A stretch of 64,000 nt of DNA from Sphingomonas glacialis (GTDB taxonomy: Bacteria > Pseudomonadota > Alphaproteobacteria > Sphingomonadales > Sphingomonadaceae). The position numbers and the translations under genes are program-made. Below are positions 57,636 through 64,000 of the stretch, piece by piece (within the stretch, counting starts at the first letter, position 1; each line of letters begins with the position of its first letter). The notes beneath the pieces are model-generated. The model was given only the letters and a program-made list of their open reading frames with translations, made no database searches and had not been told where the DNA came from. Location: contig NZ_BNAQ01000002.1 of assembly GCF_014653575.1 (NCBI RefSeq), positions 434,001 through 498,000 on the forward strand. Reading direction: 5' to 3'.

Positions 57636-58750
57636 GCATCGACACGCCCAAGCCGAGCAAGGCGACATCGGACGTCCGCCAGTTCAACGTCGGCGCCGAC
57701 GATGATGGCATCCGGCTCGATCGCTGGTTCAAGCGGCATCTGCCCGACACCAGTTTCACCACGGTCGCCAAATGGGCGCGCACCGGCCAGCTTCGCGTCG
57801 ACGGTGCGCGCGCCAAGCCCGGCGATCACATCGTCGCCGGCCAGTCGATCCGCGTGCCCCCGGCCGAGCCGGTCCGCGTCGATGCGCCCGTCAAGCGCGA
57901 GCGTCCGCCGCTGAGCGACGACGAAATGACCTTCGCGCGCGAAATGGTGATCCACCGCGACGCGCAAGTGATCGTGCTCAACAAGCCGCCCGGCCTCGCC
58001 ACGCAGGGCGGGACCAAGACGATCGAGCATGTCGACGGCCTGCTCGACGCGCTGCAGGACGATCTCGAGGGTCGTCCCAAGCTCGTCCACCGGCTCGACA
58101 AGGACACGTCGGGCGCACTCGTCATCGCGCGCACCGCGCGCGCGGCGGGTTTCCTGTCGAAGTCCTTCTCGTCGCGCACCGCGCGGAAGACCTATTGGGC
58201 GCTGGTCGTCGGCGTTCCCTCGATCGAGGACGGCACGATCGAACTGCCGATCGGCAAGCAGCCCGGCTCGGGCGGCGAGAAGATGCACGTCGACGAGAAG
58301 GAGGGCTCGCCCGCCCGCACGCGCTACCGCGTGATCGAGATGGCGGGCACGACCACCGCCTGGGTCGAGCTGATCCCCTATACCGGGCGCACGCACCAGC
58401 TCCGCGTCCATCTCGCGGCGATCGGCCATCCGATCGTCGGCGACGGCAAATATGGCGGGCAGGCCGCGTTCCTGACGGGCAACATCAGCCGCAAAATGCA
58501 TCTGCATTCGCGGCGCATCCGGATCGATCACCCCGATGGCGGGCAGATCGACGTCCAGGCCGAACTGCCGACGCATTTCGCCGAGAGCCTCAAGCAACTC
58601 GGTTTCGACGAGATGCTCGGCAACACCATGCCGCTCGAGGAGCCGCCACCCCCGAGCCGCGCGGTCAAGAAGCAGCAGGCGCGCCAGCACAACAAGACGA
58701 TGCGCAAGGACCGCAAGGGCGAACGCCGCCGGCGCGGCGCAGCGACCTGA
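57632..58750 (+). CDS. 23S rRNA pseudouridine synthase, RluC/RluA family
   Basis: RNA pseudouridine synthase of 372 residues. An S4-type RNA-binding domain is at about 28-90 (IRLDRWFKRHLPDTSFTTVAK and WARTGQLRVDGARAKPGDHI), then the catalytic domain with IVLNKPPGLATQGGT and the active-site Asp in LVHRLDKDTSGALVIAR, and GRTHQLRVHLAAIGHPIVGD near the end. The tail is Lys/Arg-rich. It overlaps crcB by four bases. It most resembles RluC, but the target uridines cannot be read from sequence. Confidence 0.9.
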   Translation: MSIDTPKPSKATSDVRQFNVGADDDGIRLDRWFKRHLPDTSFTTVAKWARTGQLRVDGARAKPGDHIVAGQSIRVPPAEPVRVDAPVKRERPPLSDDEMTFAREMVIHRDAQVIVLNKPPGLATQGGTKTIEHVDGLLDALQDDLEGRPKLVHRLDKDTSGALVIARTARAAGFLSKSFSSRTARKTYWALVVGVPSIEDGTIELPIGKQPGSGGEKMHVDEKEGSPARTRYRVIEMAGTTTAWVELIPYTGRTHQLRVHLAAIGHPIVGDGKYGGQAAFLTGNISRKMHLHSRRIRIDHPDGGQIDVQAELPTHFAESLKQLGFDEMLGNTMPLEEPPPPSRAVKKQQARQHNKTMRKDRKGERRRRGAAT

Positions 58751-58766
58751 GCGTCGCGCGCGGCTG

Positions 58767-59366
58767 ATGCATCCCGATTCGACCTTTCGCTGGGAAGACC
58801 GCGCGGAGATGCGCGATCTGGTGCGCGAGCTCGGATTCGGCACGCTGTTCGCCGCGACGCCCGACGGGCCGCGCGTGGTGCATTTGCCGGTGGTGTGGCG
58901 CGATGAGACCACGCTCGCGCTGCATGTTTCGCGCGGCAACGGCATCACCAAGCATCTCGATGGCGCGACGGGACTGTTCGTCGCGCAAGGGCCTGACGGC
59001 TATATCAGCCCCGACTGGTACGATCTCGGCAACGAGCAAGTGCCGACGTGGAACTACGTCGCGGTCGAGCTCGAGGGACGGATGCGGCGGATGGATCAAG
59101 CGGGACTGGTGGCACAGCTCGATCAGCTCTCGGCCGAACAGGAAGCACGGCTCGCGCCCAAGCCCGCCTGGACGCGCGCGAAGATGACCCCTTCCGTGTT
59201 CGAGCAGATGACGCGCGGGATCGTCGGCTTCACGCTCGAGGTGCAAGGCTGGCGCGGCACGCGCAAGCTCGGGCAGAACAAGCCCGACGCGGCGCGCCTC
59301 TCGGCGGCGGACGGCGTCGAAGCGGCCGGACGGCGCGGGATCGCCTATTGGATGCGCAACGCATGA
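58767..59366 (+). CDS. FMN-binding split-barrel protein, PaiB type
   Basis: A 199-residue protein of the PaiB (FMN-binding negative transcriptional regulator) family: MHPDSTFRWEDRAEM, GFGTLFAATPDGPRVVHLPV, LHVSRGNGITKHLDGATGLF, GYISPDWYDLGNEQVPTWNY and GIVGFTLEVQGWRGTRKLGQNK. The start at 58767 matches the family N-terminus MHP. It is probably an FMN-binding oxidoreductase-like protein despite the family name. The stop overlaps the next start (ATGA), tying it to the HAD phosphatase. Confidence 0.88.
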   Translation: MHPDSTFRWEDRAEMRDLVRELGFGTLFAATPDGPRVVHLPVVWRDETTLALHVSRGNGITKHLDGATGLFVAQGPDGYISPDWYDLGNEQVPTWNYVAVELEGRMRRMDQAGLVAQLDQLSAEQEARLAPKPAWTRAKMTPSVFEQMTRGIVGFTLEVQGWRGTRKLGQNKPDAARLSAADGVEAAGRRGIAYWMRNA

Positions 59367-60052
59367 CCACGATCCAGACCTCTACCCCCAACCGCCTCGC
59401 TTTGTTCGATTGCGACGGCACGCTGGTCGACAGCCAGGACAATATCTGCCGCTCGGTCGAGGAAGCGTTTTCGATCGCGCGAATCGAGGCGCCACCGCGC
59501 GCCGCGATCCGCCGGATCGTCGGGCTGAGCCTGGTCGAGGCGATGCGGATGCTGCTGCCGACGGGCGACGACGCGCTCCACCGCAGTCTGGCGCAGGATT
59601 ACAAGGACGCCTTCTTCCGGCTGCGGACCTCGGGCGCGATGGCCGAGGAGCCGCTGTACGAGGGGATCGTCGACGTGCTCGACAGCCTCGCGGCAGACGG
59701 CTGGGTGCTCGGTGTCGCGACGGGGAAGTCCGACCGTGGCCTCGCGCATATCCTCGCGCATCACGGCATCGCCGCGCGCTTCGTCACGCTGCAGACCGCT
59801 GACCGTCACCCCTCGAAACCGCACCCCTCGATGATCGCGACGGCGATGGCCGATGCCGGCGCGGTCCCGGCGACGACGGTGATGATCGGCGATACGAGCT
59901 TCGACATGCTGATGGCGCGCGCCGCCGGTGTGCGCGCGCTCGGCGTGGCCTGGGGCTATCATCCGGTCGGCGAGCTGACCGCTGCCGGCGCACATGCCGT
60001 TGCCGATGTGGTCCCGGCGTTGCCGCGTTTGATGCAGGAACCGATCGCATGA
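59363..60052 (+). CDS. HAD-superfamily phosphatase, phosphoglycolate-phosphatase-like
   Basis: A 229-residue HAD hydrolase. Motif I is LALFDCDGTLVDSQ, motif II VLGVATGKSD, motif III the Lys of HPSKPHPS and motif IV VMIGDTSFDMLMARAAG. A helical cap lies between motifs I and II. It is similar to Gph, but the substrate is not certain from sequence. The start at 59363 overlaps the PaiB-like stop, and its stop overlaps the small membrane gene, so three genes are translationally chained. Confidence 0.88.
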   Translation: MTTIQTSTPNRLALFDCDGTLVDSQDNICRSVEEAFSIARIEAPPRAAIRRIVGLSLVEAMRMLLPTGDDALHRSLAQDYKDAFFRLRTSGAMAEEPLYEGIVDVLDSLAADGWVLGVATGKSDRGLAHILAHHGIAARFVTLQTADRHPSKPHPSMIATAMADAGAVPATTVMIGDTSFDMLMARAAGVRALGVAWGYHPVGELTAAGAHAVADVVPALPRLMQEPIA

Positions 60053-60270
60053 CGGACGCCGACACCACCGCGCGCAATCGCTATTTCCTGATCACCGGCA
60101 CGCGGCTGGCAGGTGCAGCGGGCGCGATCCTCGGGCTGATCCTGATCGCACGCTCGCACGCGACCTTTCCCAAGGTGATCGGCACCGCGCTGGTGCTGTC
60201 GGCGCTGCTGATGATCGCGACCGTACCGCGCGCGCTGGCGCGCCGCTGGCGCACCCCGCCCGAGGCATAA
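60049..60270 (+). CDS. Small membrane protein
   Basis: A 73-residue protein with two membrane segments, LAGAAGAILGLILIAR and VIGTALVLSALLMIATVP, and a basic C-terminus. It starts within the stop of the phosphatase gene (ATGA), so it is the last gene of that run. No family is recognised. It is convergent with the small gene at 60284. Confidence 0.75.
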   Translation: MTDADTTARNRYFLITGTRLAGAAGAILGLILIARSHATFPKVIGTALVLSALLMIATVPRALARRWRTPPEA

Positions 60271-60283
60271 CGCGGGTCGCGCG

Positions 60284-60541
60284 TCAGGGCTGGGTTTCGA
60301 CCAGTTCGGCGATCTCGAAGACATGGCTTTTCCAGCCGCGCTGCGCCGCCGCCTCCGCGAGCGCCGACTTCTTGCGCCTGGCCTCGGCAAGCGACTTGGT
60401 ATGGCCCCAAAACACCTCGCTCTTGCCGTTGGCGAGCAGCGCGACGATCCGCCAATAATGCGTGAACGCCGTGCTCGTCGGCCCAATCGTCTTGACATAG
60501 CCGTCCGGCAGCGTCGCGGTGAGGTAGCGCTTCTTTGCCAC
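60284..60541 (-). CDS. Small hypothetical protein downstream of a leader peptide
   Basis: An 85-residue soluble protein starting with GTG at 60541 (MAKKRYLTATLPDGYVKTIG). Residues about 30-60 read YWRIVALLANGKSEVFWGH and TKSLAEARRKKSALAEAAAQ, with a helical middle. I do not recognise a family. The start lies three bases after the stop of a 14-codon reading frame that has a much stronger ribosome site, so its translation probably depends on that leader. Confidence 0.7.
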   Translation of the reverse strand: MAKKRYLTATLPDGYVKTIGPTSTAFTHYWRIVALLANGKSEVFWGHTKSLAEARRKKSALAEAAAQRGWKSHVFEIAELVETQP

Positions 60542-60544
60542 GGC

Positions 60545-60589
60545 TCAGCCCTGTGGCGCGAGCCGTGCGGCACAGCAACTGGCGTTCAT
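60545..60589 (-). CDS. Leader peptide MNASCCAARLAPQG
   Basis: A 14-codon frame on the minus strand with the strong ribosome site AGGAGAG five bases before its ATG. It contains a Cys-Cys pair and ends TGA three bases before the GTG of the next gene. Size, strong start and coupling suggest a regulatory leader that senses cysteine or ribosome stalling. This is inference. Confidence 0.5.
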   Translation of the reverse strand: MNASCCAARLAPQG

Positions 60590-60672
60590 CGAAACTCTCC
60601 TGGCGGCGCGGTGTAATGCTCCCTTAGGCGATTGCCCCGTCCTGCCACCATACCTTTGCCGTACGCGTGCGG

Positions 60673-62142
60673 CTATCCCGCGGAGCGCCGATAGACGCTC
60701 ACCGTCCCGCGGCGTGCGCGCTTTGCTTCGTACAGCGCGATATCGGCGCGGTGGAGCAAGTCGCTGCGATCGCGCACCTCGCGGTCGAGCCATGCCGCGC
60801 CGATCGTCGCCGACACCGTCTGCCCGTCCTCACCCGTACCGCCGAGCCGGCCCAAGTCGCGCGCCAGCCGATCGAGCAGCCCGGTGAGATCCTGCAACGC
60901 GGTGTCGCGCGTGATCAGCAGGACGAATTCGTCACCGCCGAGCCGCGCCGCAAAGGTCCCGTCGAGATATTCGGCGCCAAGGCACGTCGCCACTTGTCGC
61001 AACACCGCATCGCCCGCGAGATGCCCCTGCGTGTCATTGATCGTCTTGAAATGGTCGAGGTCGATCAGCGCGAGCGCGAGCCGCGTGTCTTGCCGCCGCG
61101 CCGTCGCCAGCGCCTCGTCGAGCGTCTCGTTGAAATAGGCGCGATTGGCGAGGCCAGTGAGGTCGTCGCGCCGCGCGCTGTGGCGCAATTGCTGCTCCAT
61201 CCGATAGCGAATCGTGATGTCCTGCATCACGCCGATCACCGCGACTGCCTTGCCGTCGCGCAATTCGAGCTCGCCCATCGAGCAGATCCGGCGAATGGCG
61301 CCCTGCGCGGTCACGAAATCGGTTTCGACCGAAAAGGGAACGCCGGTCTCGATCGTGCGCCCCAGCGCATCGACCACTTGGCTCCGCGCCGCTGGCGGAT
61401 AGAAAGCGAGCGCCTCTTCGAGACCGGGCTTCACCCCCAGCGCCATGCCGTGGATCGCATAGATCTGATCGGACCATTCGGTGCGATTGTCGTCGAGCGT
61501 CAGCCGCCACGATCCGATATTGGCCATCCGCTCAGCCTGTCGGAACTGGCGATGCGTGATGTCGAGCCGCTGCATCGCCGCGCCGCGCTCCTGCGCAAGG
61601 ATGCTCGCGCGCGCGGCGAGCGCACGCGCGGAAAGCAGCGATTCGGCCAGATGCCCGAGCTCGCACAGCACGGTCGCTTCGTCGGGGCTGAGCGTACGTG
61701 GCTGATCATCGATGACGCACACCGTGCCCATCGGATAGCTGCGCTCGGGCATCGCGGGATCGGTCGCGCGGATCGGCACGCCGGCATAGAAGCGGATGTG
61801 CGGCTCCCCGAGCACCAGCGGATTGTCGGCAAAACGCGGATCGAGCGTCGCATCGGGCACGACCAGCAACCCGTCGTCGCGGATCGCATGCGCGCAGAAC
61901 GACTGCGTGCGCGGCGTCTCGCTCGCATCGAGCCCGCGCTTCGCCTTGAACCATTGGCGATCCTCGCCGACCAGCGACAGCAAGGCGATCTTGGTGCCGA
62001 GCAATCGCTGCGCACAGGCGATGATCGTTTCGAATTCTGCCTCGGGGGGCGTGTCGAGAATGTTCAGGCCATCGAGCATTGCAAGGCGGCGCGTTTCGTC
62101 GTTTCCGGCGACGGCACCGAAGGCGTGATCCATCTCGGTCAT
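60673..62142 (-). CDS. Diguanylate cyclase with GAF and PAS domains
   Basis: A 489-residue cytoplasmic signalling protein. The N-terminal GAF (about 20-165) has LDTPPEAEFETIIACAQRLL, QWFKAKRGLDASETPR and SFCAHAIRDDGLLVVPDATL. A PAS segment follows (about 205-310; IGSWRLTLDDNRTEWSDQIY), then GGDEF from about 325 with DDLTGLANRAYFNETL and the intact active-site loop RLGGDEFVLL. No RxxD inhibitory site precedes the loop. It should make c-di-GMP. The start is ATG 62142, with another ATG three codons in. There is no transmembrane part. It is in the same direction as the hemerythrin-type gene upstream. Confidence 0.9.
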   Translation of the reverse strand: MTEMDHAFGAVAGNDETRRLAMLDGLNILDTPPEAEFETIIACAQRLLGTKIALLSLVGEDRQWFKAKRGLDASETPRTQSFCAHAIRDDGLLVVPDATLDPRFADNPLVLGEPHIRFYAGVPIRATDPAMPERSYPMGTVCVIDDQPRTLSPDEATVLCELGHLAESLLSARALAARASILAQERGAAMQRLDITHRQFRQAERMANIGSWRLTLDDNRTEWSDQIYAIHGMALGVKPGLEEALAFYPPAARSQVVDALGRTIETGVPFSVETDFVTAQGAIRRICSMGELELRDGKAVAVIGVMQDITIRYRMEQQLRHSARRDDLTGLANRAYFNETLDEALATARRQDTRLALALIDLDHFKTINDTQGHLAGDAVLRQVATCLGAEYLDGTFAARLGGDEFVLLITRDTALQDLTGLLDRLARDLGRLGGTGEDGQTVSATIGAAWLDREVRDRSDLLHRADIALYEAKRARRGTVSVYRRSAG

Positions 62143-62189
62143 TTCGCGGGATAGCCATCGTGCGGTTAAGGAACCGCTATCGCCACAGC

Positions 62190-62771
62190 TCAGCTGACGC
62201 GGCGTTCGCCGTGTTCGAGCATTGCGGGAATGACGATTTCTTCCTCGTCGGCCAGATGCCGGACGAGTTGCGCGAACAGGATGTGGCTCGTGCCGGCATA
62301 GGCATCGACTGCGGGGCGAGAATCGCCCGGCATGCCGAATGCGCGCAGCATCGTGCGTGCAGCGTCGAGCGTCGCCTCTAGCCCGGCATGGATGATCCCA
62401 TGGTCGCTCTCGAGCACATCGAACCCCGCCGCCATGCGCGGATCGAGCGCACGGAATTTGGGGAAATAGGCCTGGTCTTCGATTCCGTGATGTCCGCTCA
62501 AATGGTGCAGGAAGTGATTGAGCCCCGGAACGACCGCAGCCTGAAACGCGCCGACCGCCATGCGGCCCTCGCGAAAGCTCGCGGTCATGCCGTCGAGTCG
62601 CGCGGCCTGTTCGCGCAGGCTGGCATGGACGTGCAGCCAAAACGCGGTCAGCTCGCCATAATTGCGATGGCTTTGCCACTTCGCCGCAGGATAGGCCGCA
62701 CGCAAATAGGCGATTTCGTCGGACAGCCCCGTCCGATCGGGCAGCAGGACAGACGCGGGAGAAAGGATCAT
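62190..62771 (-). CDS. Hemerythrin-domain protein
   Basis: A 193-residue helical protein with hemerythrin-like ligands: WLHVHASLREQAARL, NHFLHHLSGHHGIEDQAYFP, LESDHGIIHAGLEATL and LVRHLADEEEIVIPAML. It differs clearly from the hemerythrin protein at 50566. It may bind a di-iron centre. It lies 47 bases upstream of the diguanylate cyclase on the same strand, so O2 or redox sensing feeding c-di-GMP signalling is possible but unproven. Confidence 0.83.
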   Translation of the reverse strand: MILSPASVLLPDRTGLSDEIAYLRAAYPAAKWQSHRNYGELTAFWLHVHASLREQAARLDGMTASFREGRMAVGAFQAAVVPGLNHFLHHLSGHHGIEDQAYFPKFRALDPRMAAGFDVLESDHGIIHAGLEATLDAARTMLRAFGMPGDSRPAVDAYAGTSHILFAQLVRHLADEEEIVIPAMLEHGERRVS

Positions 62772-62907
62772 GACGCGGCTCTCAGACGGCGGAGGGTCCG
62801 CGTCAAGGCGTTCGGCACACAGCCGCTTGGCACTTCTCCCATACTCTGGAGCGGACGATGGTTAAAACGACATTGACCGAACAAAGTACGCGCGACAGGA
62901 TGCGCCG

Positions 62908-63975
62908 ATGGCGGTTGATGGTTCGATAACGCGAAGAATTCCACCTGCCGCTATCGACTCCGTGTCGCCCATGAGCGCTTGCCGCAACGAGCAGAACGAA
63001 GCGGCGGCGACCACGATTCCAATCGACTATTATTCAACCGGGGGTTTGCCTGCGGAGGACCGCTATCGGGCTTGGCGCATGCGCAATTGGCCCCGCGAGA
63101 GAGCCGTCTACCGTACCGAACCTACCGAGCCATTCAACACATGCTGGGAAGCATCCCAACTGGGCGAGGTGACGTTCGTCTACACGGAGATCACCGGACA
63201 GCGCTGGGAACGCCGCAAGGAAGACATTCGCGAGTCGGATTTCGATCCCATCATCATCAATCTGATGATCGAAGGGCTGGCGCAGGGGGATATGAACGGG
63301 CAAGCCTTTTACGAACCCGCTGGATCGCTGCATTTCCACGATCTCGGTCTGCCGTCGCTGCACGTCTCTACCGCCAGCAAGACCTATGCCGTCATCATCC
63401 CGCGCGCCGTCGCCCACGCGCGTTTCGGGCCGCTCAGCGCGCTTCACGGTCTTGTCGTTTCCCCACCGAAAAGCGACATGCTGTTCGCGCACGCTGCGCA
63501 GGTGCGTCGATCGCTCCCGCGGCTGAGCGCCGCGCTGGCGCCCGCGCTCGGTCGCGTCTTCCTCGATTTGATCGAGATATTGGTTGGCGACGTCGCGCCG
63601 GGCGAAACGCCGAGGACGTCGCCCGAACAGGCTCTGCTGTCGCGCGCCAAGGAAGAGATCGAACGGCGACTGGGAGCCGGCAATATCACCGCGGCGAATT
63701 TGTCAGAGGTGCTTGGCGTGCCGCGTGCGCGGCTATTCGCCGCGTTCGCCGAGACGGGTGGCCTGCATGCCTATATCGTCTCGCAGCGCCTGGAGCGGGC
63801 GCGGACCGCAATCGCCGAAGTCGACCGCGGCGAAACGATCGGCGCCATTGCGCACCGGCTGGGGTTTAGCGACGCTTCGCACTTGAGCCGCAGTTTCCGC
63901 ACGCGCTTCGGCATGACGCCGCGCGAATATCGCGGTCTCGTCGGCGCGCAAACGGCTCGCGATCTGGCGTCCTGA
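62908..63975 (+). CDS. AraC-family transcriptional regulator
   Basis: A 355-residue regulator. The C-terminal AraC helix-turn-helix pair (about 250-345) reads AANLSEVLGVPRARLFAAF, IVSQRLERARTAI and IGAIAHRLGFSDASHLSRSF, then RTRFGMTPREYRGL. The N-terminal part (about 35-200) resembles the AraC-binding-like domain used with small ligands (ESDFDPIIINLMIEGL, FHDLGLPSLHV). The first ~35 residues are poorly supported and the true start could be a later Met at residue 22. Its target is not visible; it is divergent from the hemerythrin gene. Confidence 0.87.
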   Translation: MAVDGSITRRIPPAAIDSVSPMSACRNEQNEAAATTIPIDYYSTGGLPAEDRYRAWRMRNWPRERAVYRTEPTEPFNTCWEASQLGEVTFVYTEITGQRWERRKEDIRESDFDPIIINLMIEGLAQGDMNGQAFYEPAGSLHFHDLGLPSLHVSTASKTYAVIIPRAVAHARFGPLSALHGLVVSPPKSDMLFAHAAQVRRSLPRLSAALAPALGRVFLDLIEILVGDVAPGETPRTSPEQALLSRAKEEIERRLGAGNITAANLSEVLGVPRARLFAAFAETGGLHAYIVSQRLERARTAIAEVDRGETIGAIAHRLGFSDASHLSRSFRTRFGMTPREYRGLVGAQTARDLAS

Positions 63976-64000
63976 CTCGGTACGGTTCTTCAACTATTTT

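Overview
This window is chromosomal DNA from a high-GC alphaproteobacterium of the sphingomonad type (Sphingomonas or a close relative). The evidence is the large NAD-dependent glutamate dehydrogenase paired with a PAS_5 protein, the many long TonB-dependent receptors, the SapC and tryptophan-halogenase genes beside a sugar receptor, the alphaproteobacterial form of RF2, and frequent ATGA start/stop overlaps. I see no CRISPR array, intact insertion sequence, prophage or rRNA operon. There is one tRNA (Thr, CGU).

Layout. 1-4078: the start of a cyo (bo3-type) quinol oxidase operon on the minus strand (cyoA, partial cyoB), divergent from an MFS transporter. 4226-17658: a galactoside-utilisation locus. 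It holds a GH36 alpha-galactosidase (minus), divergent from an operon of GH42 beta-galactosidase, exported alpha/beta hydrolase and Na+/sugar symporter. A TonB receptor (minus) follows, divergent from tryptophan halogenase, SapC protein and a FadR-type GntR regulator. Both divergent promoters carry the same kind of short dyad, which could be the operator of that regulator. 17659-21881: a second TonB receptor isolated between two long non-coding stretches that share a diverged direct repeat. 21882-28139: tRNA-Thr, PAS_5 protein and NAD-GDH. 28272-33615: a tightly packed minus-strand iron operon (RHH protein, Fiu-like receptor, SEL1 protein, PiuC-like dioxygenase, PepSY membrane protein) with a palindrome sitting in the receptor promoter. 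33891-34562: an orphan gene of lower GC.

34619-53832 is mostly housekeeping: CobT, an NAD(P)-dependent reductase, acetyl-CoA synthetase, RNase E, an AmiC-type amidase, PBP1A, RF2, a methyltransferase lipoprotein, a short RadC-type protein, ThyA, hemerythrin, DHFR, a membrane dipeptidase and RibF. 54490-60270 holds two paralogous glycine-zipper proteins around an OsmC peroxiredoxin, two small membrane or lipoprotein genes, then a run of overlapping or close genes (crcB, rluC-type synthase, PaiB-like, HAD phosphatase, small membrane protein). 60284-63975: a small gene preceded by a cysteine-containing 14-codon leader peptide, a GAF-PAS-GGDEF cyclase, a second hemerythrin-type protein and an AraC regulator.

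How the parts work together: the galactoside locus gives a complete route, with outer-membrane receptor, inner-membrane Na+ symporter and two cytoplasmic galactosidases. The iron operon pairs a catecholate-type receptor with the PiuC/PepSY functions usual for siderophore use. Families of palindromic REP-like repeats lie between operons and probably act as mRNA 3' ends.
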